Assembly (NCBI GenBank): GCA_034509425.1
Contig: JAVTVJ010000542.1
Span: 372,001 to 436,000, forward strand
DNA from: Eopsaltria australis
Taxonomy: Eukaryota; Chordata; Aves; Passeriformes; Petroicidae
Length of the DNA stretch: 64,000 bases
Reading direction: 5' to 3'
The notes below the pieces were generated by a model. The model saw only the letters and a program-made list of their open reading frames with translations, was not told the DNA's origin and did not search any database. The position numbers and the translations under genes are program-made. Of the stretch, positions 56,301-64,000 are shown one piece after another. The first letter of the stretch is position 1; each line of letters starts with the position of its first letter.

Positions 56301-59300
56301 GCCTGGTGATGTTGTGAACATCAAGGTCAGAGCTGCCAAATCCAGCTGTGTGTGCATTGCCACGGTGGATAAGAGTGTCTACCTGCTCAAGACAGGCTTC
56401 CAGCTGACCCCCAGCCAGGTACAAGGAGCTTCAAGCACTGATGTCCTTTCCTCACCCCTATTTTCACGGAAAAACAACCTTTTTTTTTAATGTGATGCTC
56501 CTGAAAGAATACAGGAAACAATACAGGTATCTGTAAAGAATACAGATGATTTTGTGCAAGAAAAATAGTGAAATCCATTGCACTCAGTCTCATAAAAAAA
56601 ATTCTCTAAGAGGGTGAACTCTTTGGGGAAGCAGCCTTTGCCCCCAAGGAGAGCAGCCTGTGCCCTTTCCCTGCAGGTGTTCCAGGAGCTGGCAGAGTAT
56701 GATGTGTCTGATGCTTTTGGAGCTCCAAAGGAGGAAGGGCACTTCTGGTGGCCAGGGATGTCCTCACGGAGACGCCGCAGATCCTCTGTGTTCCCCTGGC
56801 ACTGGGACATCACCAAGGACGCTCGCTTCGCCTTTACAGTAGGAAGAACCAGCTCCCCCCTCCCTCTTTTGTGCTCTCATGTTTGCAGGGGGATTTTCAG
56901 CTCCACAGGCCAGGGGTTTTCCCCACACCAGAGCAGTTTCTCCAGGGGAATTAGGATGAAATGTAATTTTTGAGAACAGAGAATGCTGTTCTGGCAAAGA
57001 TATTTGAGAAAGGTGGTTGGATTTTGGCCAGTCTTGGGAGGGTCAGTTGTCCTGCTGGGGATGCTCTGGAGAATCAGACAGGGACCAGAAGGTTCCTCCA
57101 GGTCTGGGTGAGCTTGCAGATCTCTTCTGCAGCTTCTCCAACAGGGAGTGAGTGTGGAGAACAAATCTCATTCTCCAGTGGTTCCTGGAGTTGCTGTTTC
57201 TTATGAATAAGAGCATTTAGGGGGCAGAGCTGGCAGCTTTCTCAGGAGCTCTGTGCTCTCCCTGTGTGGACACTTCTCATTTTGCTTGGCATCCCTGGCA
57301 GGGCAGAGCTGATGATGCTGATGAGAGAGCTGCCTGCTCACTGCAGCACAGCACACTGGAGACTTTTAGGAAGGATAAAAAGCTGTAATGTTGTATCCTA
57401 GGGGAAAAATACTTGTAATGATTTTTTACCTTGCCCAGTAATGTTAGATACTGATTTAAATGCATTTTCCAAGCAGACAAGAGCTTTCTCATAAAGCCTC
57501 TGCCTATGCATCTTCATATTAGCAGTCATTTTTGTACAGAGATTTCAAAAATCCTCAAGATTCAATTGAGATTTTCAATTATTCAATTGATCTTCACATT
57601 AACAGTAATTTTTATACCAAGCTTTAAAAAATCTTCAAGATTCAATTGAGATTTTTCACTTATTCAACTGATCTTCACATTTAGTCATTTTTATACAAAG
57701 ATTCCAAAAAATACTCAAGATTCAATTGAGATTTACCCAGAAAATGTTGGAATAGGATTGAGGGATTCTATTAAAAAAAAAAAGCACATTTAATTCTTTT
57801 TCTTTAATTCTTTTTATTTATTTCTCTTTTTTTCCTTGCTGGTTTTTGTTTTGTGGTGCTGATTTTTCATTGTCTAGGAAACTGGCTTGGTGGTGATGAC
57901 TGACATAGTCAGCCTGAACCACAGGCAGAATGGAGGGATGTACACAGATGAGGCTGTCCCAGCCTTCCAGCCACACACAGGGACCTTGGTGGCCACAATG
58001 CATTCCAAAATAGCACCAAGGTAACGTTTGGGGTTTAATATCTGCTGTCTGTGTTACTCCTAGCTAGTTTTTTTCATCTTTTTTTAGCTGTTTTCCATGT
58101 TCATGCCACCAAGTTTAGACAAGGCAGTGATGTGGAAACTCCTCCAGTGGCTTGGTAGATGTAAAAAAAGTTAATTGCTACTGCTTTGTTAAATTTAATT
58201 TAATTCTGAGAAAATGATGTATGCAAAGGGTCTGAAATTATCATTTTGAAGAACATTTCTTTGCAATTTGCTGTGAATTTCTTGGAATATTTGCAAGCTA
58301 CAGCTGGCCTTGCAGAGCCACTCATTGCTCATGACTTGGACCTTTCAGCTGGTGGTCAAAAACAATAAAATGAGGGTTTGCAGGAAGGAAAGGTTGTAAA
58401 GTACCACAAGTGATGCTGCACCTGAGGATGCACCTTCCCTCTGCATCTTGAACCTCCTGGAAGCCTCTCTTAGCAGAGAAAGTTTTGGGATTAGTTATGA
58501 AATAGATAATGAAGCATCACAGGTGTGGAAAAGCTGACTTAAATTATTGAAATATCAGAAATCAAGACAATTGCAAGAGCAGGTATGGAGAAGGATATAA
58601 AGTAGTGATTGTAGTAACTGCTGTTGGAAGTCATGTGTTGAATTTGTTCCCCTTAATTCAATTTGGTGAAAGAATTTGGATCACAAACCAATTTTTTTTT
58701 TAGATTACATTATTCCTGCTTGTTTCCAAGGTTATCTTACTTGTACTATTTTTTAAAATTCTTATTTCTCTCTTTGTGTGCACACAAAGGGATTGTTTTA
58801 AAATATCATGTAATTTGTGTTATGAGTGATCACCATTCACTCCTTAATGAGTCTGCACCAGCCAGAGGTTTGGTCAGGTGATAACTCTGATTTATCAGTG
58901 ACTGTTGAAAATATCAAAGTATCTTATTAAAAGATTCAATTTGCAAGGATTTATTTCTTTTCCTAGCAGGGCAGAGAAGAGGAAAAGAACCTTCTTCCCT
59001 GAGACGTGGATTTGGCACTGCCTCAATGTCAGGTATTGACATGAATTATATCCAGAGGGTTGTGTTCTCTTCAGCTACAGAAAACAAAGCTCTTTAAAAT
59101 CTGCTCAGTTACACTGGCACTTTCTGAATTTTTAAATTTTGTCCCCTATTTTTGTGGTTTTTCTTTATTACCACTTCAATCTTTGCAACATTTCCTCTGA
59201 TCCTGAAGTGTGTTCTTGCTTCAAGCTGAACCTGTCAGTTGTGTGTACATTGATTCTCTGTTGATTGCTTTAAAAAGCAATTTAAAAAAAAAGAAATTTA

Positions 59301-62300
59301 AAAATTTCACACAGCCCTTCTTTCTCTGTCATCTCCTGCAAGAACCTCTCCCCCAGACCTCAGTTTGCTGCCTCATAAATTGTTGTTTCCTCTAGGTACA
59401 GCTGGAACTTAAAAAAAAAAAAATTACTAAAGAGATAACTAATCCCTCCCACAACAACAGCACATCTAGGATAATTTGAAGCAATTATTAAAAGGCTTCT
59501 CCAGGTTTGCAAGTAAACTTCATTCTCAATAAATGACTGTAAATTCAATTTGACAGGAACTTGGTGCAAGTGTATTCAAATCTGTTCAATTGAGCATGAA
59601 ATATGCTTTGTAGAAATACACAAAGAATTCCAGAAGTGCCCGTTTGGGCCTCAGCAAGCTGGGGCAGTTAATTATAAGTAGGAGAGTGTGGAATAAAAAG
59701 TTGCAGATTGCATTTTCTCCACTTCATTTCATTAGAAACAACTGAGTTGGAGCATTCCTTCATTTCCACTCTCTTGAAAGCAAAGACTTTATTTTTTTTT
59801 TTCTTCTTCTACCATTTTTAATTATAATATACAATCCTCAAAAAAAAAAAAAAAAAGAAAAAAAGAAACAAAAGCCTAATGTCAACTTCCCAAACCAATT
59901 CTAGAAATTCCTAGAGCCTGGCTGGAGGGTCTAATGGCTGGAAATGAGTGTGTACTTTGGCCCCCCGCCCAGAAGAGTAAGTGCCCTCATGTGTGAAAAT
60001 AATGTTAATGCTGCTTATGGGCTGAAATCCCAGTGGAAAGAACATCAGCTGCAACAAATTGTCCGGTTAAACAGGCTGGAATATTGCCAGGACTGGAGCC
60101 TGGACACCTTTCTGCTCCTCAGGGCTGAGCATCAGAGCAGGGCTCAGCTGCAAAACTCCAGTTGGGGTGAGGAGCTGAGGATGAGGGAACCAGTCTGCTT
60201 AAAAGGAGTTAAAATAACTTCAACATTTAAGTAGATTTAGATTGGACATTGGGAATAAATCTTTCTCTGTGAGGGTGGGGAAGGCCCTGGCACAGGGTGC
60301 CCAGAGCAGCTGTGGCTGCCCCTGGATCCCTGGCAGTGCCCAAGGCCAGGCTGGACACTGGGGCTTGGAGCAGCCTGGGACAGTGGAAGGTGTCTCTGGT
60401 GACACTGGATGGGCTTTAATGTCCCTTCCAACCCAAACCGTTCCATGTTTCTGTGATACAAATGCATTTCCTGAGGCTTTTCCCTCTGCAGTTTGAGCTG
60501 GGGGAACCACATTCACTGACCAGTGCTTGGAGTCTGACTGAACATACAAAAAGTAGAGCGAGCTCCACTTTTTATTGTTTTAATCCTTTCCCCTCTGAAA
60601 TACAAACACACAGATGAGTCCCTGATGAGCTGCCTGGCTCCCGACAGGAACAACAGCTTCAGCCTCACTGAGGATTGCAAACAGTTGATTTAGAGGAGAA
60701 AAGCAAAGGTGATTCACTGGTGCCTCAAGTGTGAACAACCTCCATGTGCAAAGCAGTGGAAATGCAGCTCTTGGATGTGCTCTGGGTGTGCATCAGTCAC
60801 CTCTGCACACGAGGACTGTGTTGTGCTGGACATTTGCAGAGCTTCTTCTGAACCCCTTCCATCCTCATTTTCCATGCCCCCAAAAGCTTTCCAGAGCTGG
60901 CAGCATGTGTGTCAGGCTCTGGGGAATAAATAAGGACTTGAGAGAAAACAACCTTAGGGTGTACTCACAACTGCACCAATCACCCTGCCAGCTGAGCCAT
61001 GAAATAGCTTTTGTTCTTGTGTTGGAGGAAATGTTTGCTGTTCCAGGCAGGGCCAAAGCTGCTTTGCAGGAGGGAAATAGCAAAGTCTGAAGAACAAAAG
61101 TGAATTTGTGTTATTATAAAGCATGGGAGAGGATACCAGGTTTATATCATCACTTTGTGGCATGCACAGGAAAGCTAAAAGCTCAGAGATTTGGTTTTTA
61201 ATAATTAGTTTCAATCCTCATTGGAAGAAAATGATAGGTTTGGGAATTTTCTAAGTCAGCCATTCCAAAACCCAGCAAACCAAAATGTTCCTGAATCAAA
61301 ACAAGCAGTGACTGAACTTGATGTTTAGAAAGTTTCTCATTTGTCCTTACATTCAAGCAGAGTCTGCAGTGTGGCAATGGACACGGGGACCATGAGTTCC
61401 AACAAAAAACACTTTTATTTCAATTATTGTTGAACTGTTTTTATCCAGGATGTCAGTCTGGGATTATTCCTTGTCTTTCTTTTTATGTTTTGGGGTTTGT
61501 TTTGGAGTTTTGTTTAGATTTTTTTTTACTTAGTGCAGACATTTGCCTCTAAGAAAAGTGACTCTGAAATGAAATTTTTAATCCAGAATGAATTTGTGTT
61601 TTGCAGAAGTAACTATTTGCTGTTCTGCTGCTTATAAACGTTTGCAGGTCTCAAAACTGATAGAAAATACTGAGCCTTTTATGAGGTTCAAAGCAGATGA
61701 TGTTATCTTATAAATCTGGATCTGGAGGGAATTCCTCAGAATGTTTGGGGGTTTCACTAAAAATCATTTAATTAGTGTGATCAGTCTAATTTTTTATGTG
61801 TTCCTTTGGCAGTAACAGCTCAGGGGAAGCCCAGCTGCACGTGGAGGTGCCCGACTCCATCACCACGTGGATCACGGAGGCCGTGGCTCTGTCTGAGGAC
61901 AAGGGGCTGGGCATTGCCAGCCAGACTGAGCTGAAAACCTTCAAACCTTTCTTCATCGACTTCACCCTGCCCTACCACGTCATCCGGGGCGAGCAGACCA
62001 AGATCCCCCTCACTGTCTACAACTACCTGGCCCTGTGTGCAGAGGTAACAGCCCCTTCCTCGCTCCTGACTCGCTTCTGGGTCATCACCACGGCTGCTGA
62101 GTGGTCTGCAGGTCACAGTAGATAATTTGCCAGGCTAACACAGAGGTGAGCTCAGCAGAGGTGCTTTGAGAAGATGGATATTGCTTTTTTCAACTCAAAT
62201 AAATGTCATTGCTTTATTTATTTTTAGTTTCAAGCATATGTAGTAGTCTGAAGTGTCTTGCAGCACTTCAGAAAAACAAATGTTGAAAAATGCAGGGAAG

Positions 62301-64000
62301 GCGATTTGGAATCTCGTGCTGAACCACATGGAAGAATTTCTTTCATAATCAAAAAGCTACCAAAAGTAGTTTATTTTGATGGATTTTTTTCCCCAAGAAA
62401 TCCCATCTCCATTGCTGTTTTCTTCTCACACTCCCCATCTGCCCAGCTCCAGTAGCATCTCCTGGAAATACTTGTGGAATTGCTGAGCTGAAAGCACTGC
62501 TCTCAGTCAAATCCATTGCTAAAAACTTTGAACAATGAATAATCTGCATTCTGTGATTTTTATGAAGAATTCTGTGGGTTTCACATCATTCACACAGATC
62601 AGTTTGTCTTTGCAGCTGATATTTCCAATAAATGACATTTCTGAAACTTTCACAGGTCCACGTGAAGATTTCTGTCCCAAAAGGCATCAAGTTTGTTGGG
62701 CACCCTGGGAAGCACCACCTGACCAGAAAAAAATGTGTGGCCCCTGGGGAAGCCAAACCCACGTCCATCGTTCTGTCCTTCAACGAGCTGGGCCTCAGCA
62801 ACATCACGGGTACAGAGCTCTCAAAACACCTTCTTGGTGCTTGAAACAAGTGTTTCTTTTTATTCTTCTCTCAGGAGAAAATTCTTATGTCCCTGTTGCC
62901 CCAATTCATTCATTCCACTTGCTGCCAGCTTGGCTTTTCAACCTCATTTATTGTAGGGACAAATTCCCTGCCTGTGATGCACAGAATGTACAAACAGACA
63001 GCAGGAGATTCTCTGGTCATCAGTTTTATTTGTTCATGCAAGGCTGGACCTGTTAGATTTCCCTGAAGAGACCAGTGGAAATTTTTAAACAAGAGAAAAA
63101 CAACAAATTCTGTGTTGCCTTTTAACAAATAAGCCCAGTAAAAAGCGTGTGACACTGAAAACCAGAAAGTTTCTCTGTTTCCACGTGACTGTTCAAATAT
63201 TGCCTGGTTTTAGATCACTCAAATCTGGATAAAGGGAATGAGAGAAAGAGGTAATTACAGAATACTTGATGTATTGTTAATCAGCTGTTTCTAATTAGTT
63301 TAGATCTCTTTAACTTCTAGAGATCTTCCCATCTCAAAAATCTCTGCTGCTTTTCCCCTTCTGTTTCTTAGCAAAAGCTTTTGCCTATGGTGGGACCAAC
63401 TGCTGCCAGGAGGGGATGCAGACCCCAAAGAATGGCAAACACTCAGAGGATTCTTACCTGGACAAAAGGACCCCCGTGGGGGTGGATTATGTTCGTAGCA
63501 GTGTCATTATTGAGGTGAGAAAACATGAATTTATGATAATTCAGGGAAAAAAACCACTTGGGCAAAGTGTGAAATCAAAAGTGAATAGGTTTATAAAGAT
63601 CCTCAAGCTGATTTAGTGTTAGGGAGATTGGAAATAATCAGCTTTAGTGGTGCTGGTGCAGAAAGAGCCCGTTTGGTTCTGAGCTCCTCTGGTGAATCTT
63701 CAACACTGTTCAGGAGGAAAAGGAATGGAAAATTTATGGGATAAACTTGTCCTGTTAATCTAAGAAATGTGATAAAATGTGAGGTTCTCTGGCAGTGCTT
63801 AGCACTGCCCCAGCTAACAGAACACTGTGCCATCACTCTCCTGTGAAGGACATAAACCACTGTACAGCAGCAAAAATAATTCCTGTATTTTCCAAGATAA
63901 ACTGGAAACTGTTCCTGCTAATTCAAGCCCTGTGGTTTATGTGTGGATTTCTGTCTTTCTATAGCCAGAGGGACTGTCCAGAGAATACACCTACAGTGTG
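44088..64000 (+). CDS. CPAMD8: C3 and PZP-like, alpha-2-macroglobulin domain-containing protein 8 (23 coding exons, 3' end outside)
   Basis: Secreted member of the complement C3/alpha-2-macroglobulin family; in humans loss of CPAMD8 causes anterior-segment eye defects. Coding exons: 44088-44173, 46313-46464, 47689-47711, 47924-48089, 48204-48256, 48732-48749, 49692-49746, 49885-49998, 50330-50414, 50676-50784, 51421-51648, 51775-51945, 52291-52419, 54595-54784, 56003-56175, 56269-56418, 56677-56838, 57878-58020, 58970-59032, 61813-62044, 62656-62809, 63372-63514 and 63965-64000. The join is 2835 nt, exactly 945 codons, with no stop. It holds a signal peptide (about 1-23), macroglobulin (MG) domains, an RSKR site (506-509) and a five-arginine site (665-669). 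Matches to human CPAMD8 as I remember it include [47 protein letters not shown] and [12 protein letters not shown]. The thioester and Kazal-like parts lie beyond the right edge. Confidence 0.96.
44174..46312 (+). other. CPAMD8: CPAMD8 intron 1 (about 2.1 kb), nothing else seen
   Basis: CpG-rich for the first 200 bp, then AT-rich. No repeat family or further exon was recognised. Confidence 0.6.
46313..46464 (+). CDS. CPAMD8: CPAMD8 coding exon 2 (MG1)
   Basis: 152 nt, acceptor CTCCTCAG and donor CTGG|GTGAGC. Encodes [20 protein letters not shown] and on to SRSHGTVL, the first macroglobulin domain; the [14 protein letters not shown] start is typical of the A2M family. Confidence 0.95.
47661..47679. 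repeat. (CT)n microsatellite in a polypyrimidine tract
   Basis: Nine-and-a-half CT units directly upstream of the acceptor of CPAMD8 coding exon 3. Length changes here could affect recognition of that 23-nt exon. Confidence 0.85.
47689..47711 (+). CDS. CPAMD8: CPAMD8 coding exon 3 (23 nt)
   Basis: Very short exon with acceptor GTTTTAG behind a (CT)n tract and donor AAG|GTGAGT. Encodes DKGTIKLK with the split codon. Needed to keep frame and consistent with the KGTIKLK of human CPAMD8 as I recall it. Confidence 0.92.
47924..48089 (+). CDS. CPAMD8: CPAMD8 coding exon 4
   Basis: 166 nt, acceptor TTTTTTAG and donor AAAG|GTAAAG. Encodes [19 protein letters not shown] and on to [17 protein letters not shown], containing the QTDKPVY signature of alpha-macroglobulins. 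Confidence 0.96.
48204..48256 (+). CDS. CPAMD8: CPAMD8 coding exon 5
   Basis: 53 nt, acceptor TTTTTTTAG and donor AGG|GTAAAG. Encodes [18 protein letters not shown], start of the second MG domain. Phase 0 out. Confidence 0.93.
48732..48749 (+). CDS. CPAMD8: CPAMD8 coding exon 6 (18-nt microexon)
   Basis: An 18-nt exon between CTTTCAG and GTG|GTGAGT encoding IEAYVV. It is required for continuity between exon 5 (...RPVNDR) and exon 7 (DPRGSRM...) and corresponds to the LEAYIL of the human protein as I remember it. Phase 0 at both ends, so skipping it would not shift the frame. Confidence 0.88.
49692..49746 (+). CDS. CPAMD8: CPAMD8 coding exon 7
   Basis: 55 nt, acceptor CCTGCAG and donor TGTG|GTAAAT. 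Encodes [18 protein letters not shown], closely matching the [16 protein letters not shown] stretch of the family member. Confidence 0.95.
49885..49998 (+). CDS. CPAMD8: CPAMD8 coding exon 8
   Basis: 114 nt, acceptor TTCTCAG and donor TACG|GTGAGT. Encodes [18 protein letters not shown] and FEVQKY. The W-x-I-x-A-E and FEVQKYV pattern is the MG2/MG3 boundary typical of A2M proteins. Confidence 0.95.
50330..50414 (+). CDS. CPAMD8: CPAMD8 coding exon 9
   Basis: 85 nt, acceptor ACTGCAG and donor CCAG|GTAGGA. Encodes [19 protein letters not shown] and [15 protein letters not shown] is a hallmark of the family. Confidence 0.95.
50676..50784 (+). CDS. CPAMD8: CPAMD8 coding exon 10
   Basis: 109 nt, acceptor ATTTCAG and donor CAG|GTGAGG. 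Encodes [18 protein letters not shown] and on to [16 protein letters not shown] is characteristic of MG3. Phase 0 out. Confidence 0.95.
50961..51132 (+). mobile_element. CR1 LINE 3' fragment
   Basis: Sense-orientation CR1 end in CPAMD8 intron 10, from AGATATTAGGAAGAGGC through GGCCAGGGGTTGGACTGATG to CAGGATATTCTGGGATTGTG. 5'-truncated and about 170 bp long. Confidence 0.75.
51421..51648 (+). CDS. CPAMD8: CPAMD8 coding exon 11
   Basis: 228 nt, phase 0 at both ends, acceptor TCCCCAG and donor AAG|GTGAGA. Encodes 76 residues, [20 protein letters not shown] and on to [12 protein letters not shown]. The FKPGLPY..GK end is conserved in the family. Confidence 0.96.
51775..51945 (+). CDS. CPAMD8: CPAMD8 coding exon 12
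   Basis: 171 nt, phase 0 at both ends, acceptor TGTGCAG and donor GAG|GTGGGT. Encodes [19 protein letters not shown] and on to AAQYVWLE, an MG domain. Confidence 0.95.
52291..52419 (+). CDS. CPAMD8: CPAMD8 coding exon 13
   Basis: 129 nt, phase 0 at both ends, acceptor TTTTAAG and donor CAG|GTACGT. Encodes [20 protein letters not shown] and [13 protein letters not shown]; the SWYSPS motif matches the family member. Confidence 0.95.
52420..54594 (+). other. CPAMD8: CPAMD8 intron 13 (about 2.2 kb), nothing recognised
   Basis: AT-rich intron with no recognised exon or repeat family; one poly(A) run at about 53091-53103. Confidence 0.55.
54595..54784 (+). CDS. CPAMD8: CPAMD8 coding exon 14 (RSKR site)
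   Basis: 190 nt, acceptor GCTGCAG and donor ACAG|GTAGCC. Encodes [19 protein letters not shown] and on to LTHFPGT, including AGG AGC AAA AGG (54721-54732), an RSKR furin-type sequence at residues 506-509 also present in the human protein as I recall. Confidence 0.96.
54800..54962. repeat. Intronic duplicated block, copy 1
   Basis: About 160 bp in CPAMD8 intron 14, from near the donor through GGGGAAAAACAACC, a T-run, TTTTGTGCAAGAAAAAGAGTG and AAATTCTCTAAGAGGGG. It shares long near-identical blocks with 56440-56628 in intron 16. Confidence 0.8.
55436..55616 (+). mobile_element. CR1 LINE 3' fragment
   Basis: Sense-orientation CR1 end in CPAMD8 intron 14: CTGGCACTGGAAGAGTTCAA, GGCCAGGTTGGGTGGGAC, TCTTTAAAGATCCCTTCAAC, CTAAACCATTCTGTAATTC. 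5'-truncated, about 180 bp. Confidence 0.85.
56003..56175 (+). CDS. CPAMD8: CPAMD8 coding exon 15
   Basis: 173 nt, acceptor GTTTCAG and donor CAG|GTAGGG. Encodes [37 protein letters not shown] and [13 protein letters not shown]. The [13 protein letters not shown] stretch is diagnostic for CPAMD8. Confidence 0.96.
56269..56418 (+). CDS. CPAMD8: CPAMD8 coding exon 16
   Basis: 150 nt, phase 0 at both ends, acceptor CTCCCCAG and donor CAG|GTACAA. Encodes [19 protein letters not shown] and [19 protein letters not shown]; the A-VDKSVYLL motif is typical of A2M/C3 proteins. Confidence 0.96.
56440..56628. repeat. Intronic duplicated block, copy 2
   Basis: Copy in CPAMD8 intron 16 of the block at 54800-54962, with an insertion of about 40 bp near 56510-56545 (AATACAGG...AATACAG). 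It ends about 50 bp before the acceptor of exon 17. Shared text includes GTGCAAGAAAAA and GTGAAATCCATTGC. Confidence 0.8.
56677..56838 (+). CDS. CPAMD8: CPAMD8 coding exon 17 (polyarginine site)
   Basis: 162 nt, phase 0 at both ends, acceptor CCTGCAG and donor ACA|GTAGGA. Encodes [20 protein letters not shown] and on to DARFAFT. Five arginine codons in a row at 56767-56781 (residues 665-669) form a C3-like basic processing motif followed by SSVFPW. Confidence 0.96.
57512..57735. repeat. 80-81-bp tandem repeat, about 2.8 copies
   Basis: Units start at 57512, 57592 and 57673, each reading CTTCA(T/C)ATT..., then TCAAGATTCAATTGAGATTT. They lie in CPAMD8 intron 17, about 140 bp before the acceptor of exon 18. 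The inner TTCAATTGA is palindromic. Confidence 0.85.
57878..58020 (+). CDS. CPAMD8: CPAMD8 coding exon 18
   Basis: 143 nt, acceptor TGTCTAG and donor CAAG|GTAACG. Encodes [20 protein letters not shown] and [19 protein letters not shown]. Phase 2 out. Confidence 0.95.
58970..59032 (+). CDS. CPAMD8: CPAMD8 coding exon 19
   Basis: 63 nt, acceptor TAGCAG (tandem AG) and donor TCAG|GTATTG. Encodes [20 protein letters not shown] and V; FFPETW is the conserved A2M-family pattern at the end of the bait/ANATO region. Use of the upstream TAG would add one residue. Confidence 0.95.
59033..61812 (+). other. CPAMD8: CPAMD8 intron 19 (about 2.8 kb)
   Basis: AT-rich intron containing one CR1 copy (60235-60462) and A/T homopolymer tracts at 59281-59293, 59410-59424 and 59840-59856. 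No exon recognised. Confidence 0.6.
60235..60462 (+). mobile_element. CR1 LINE 3' fragment
   Basis: Sense CR1 end: TCTCTGTGAGGGTGGGGAAG, TGCCCAGAGCAGCTGTGG, GCCCAAGGCCAGGCTGGAC, GTCCCTTCCAACCCAAACC, then ATGTTTCTGTGAT. 5'-truncated, about 225 bp. The best preserved CR1 copy of the window. Confidence 0.9.
61813..62044 (+). CDS. CPAMD8: CPAMD8 coding exon 20
   Basis: 232 nt, acceptor TTGGCAG and donor GAG|GTAACA. Encodes [40 protein letters not shown] and [10 protein letters not shown]. The PDSIT.W and FKPFF..F.LP motifs are typical of the C3/A2M core after the bait region. Confidence 0.96.
62656..62809 (+). CDS. CPAMD8: CPAMD8 coding exon 21
   Basis: 154 nt, acceptor TTCACAG and donor ACGG|GTACAG. 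Encodes [19 protein letters not shown] and on to ELGLSNIT, with conserved KKCVAPGEA. Confidence 0.95.
63372..63514 (+). CDS. CPAMD8: CPAMD8 coding exon 22
   Basis: 143 nt, acceptor TTCTTAG and donor GAG|GTGAGA. Encodes [20 protein letters not shown] and [15 protein letters not shown]. The double cysteine and PVGVD.VR.SV match the family member. Phase 0 out. Confidence 0.95.
63965..64000 (+). CDS. CPAMD8: CPAMD8 coding exon 23, partial at window edge
   Basis: Begins after acceptor TCTATAG and runs in phase 0 to the last base. Twelve codons are visible, [12 protein letters not shown], corresponding to the EGVPRAYTYS stretch of human CPAMD8 as I remember it. Cut by the window end. Confidence 0.85.

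Overview
This window is vertebrate nuclear DNA, and most likely from a bird. The genes are split into short exons with GT/AG junctions. Introns are compact. The recognisable interspersed repeats are chicken-repeat-1 (CR1) LINE 3' ends, and promoters are CpG-rich. No bacterial, viral, plasmid or CRISPR feature is visible. Three protein genes could be rebuilt exon by exon. In every case the intron phases join without a frameshift or internal stop.

1-29.6 kb (minus strand): MYO9B, unconventional myosin IXb. A GC-rich non-coding first exon lies at about 29.5 kb. The initiator ATG is at 21499. Twenty-two coding exons were found, down to the IQ motifs at 18-184, giving about 1066 residues. They cover the N-terminal Ras-association-like domain, the whole motor head and four IQ motifs. 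The tail (C1, RhoGAP) lies off the left edge. Introns 1 and 2 are about 7-8 kb each; the remaining exons are packed into 13.5 kb.

29.4-31 kb: a head-to-head promoter region. MYO9B fires left and HAUS8 fires right, each with its own CpG-rich core and an NRF-1-type palindrome. An antisense CR1 fragment sits between the two cores.

30.7-37.2 kb (plus strand): HAUS8, a subunit of the augmin complex for microtubule nucleation. Ten coding exons encode 361 residues, with two poly(A) signals near 37.1 kb. From 37.2 to 43.6 kb is intergenic sequence in which I see no gene.

43.6-64 kb (plus strand): CPAMD8, a secreted C3/alpha-2-macroglobulin family protein. A CpG-island promoter is followed by 23 coding exons (945 residues) up to the right edge. 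The thioester and C-terminal Kazal-like parts lie outside the window.

The order MYO9B-HAUS8-CPAMD8 is the same as I recall for human 19p13.11, which supports orthology. The three genes do not share a pathway (motor/Rho signalling, spindle assembly, extracellular protease-inhibitor-like protein), so the grouping is ancestral linkage rather than a functional cluster.

I found no wholly new system. The points most worth a second look concern splicing architecture: a frame-preserving cassette exon in the MYO9B loop-2 region; a 79-bp tandem repeat that has copied a MYO9B 3' splice site together with 35 nt of its exon; a minisatellite made of repeated 5'-splice-site-like units directly after a real donor; and a 309-bp HAUS8 intron that is open in frame from end to end.
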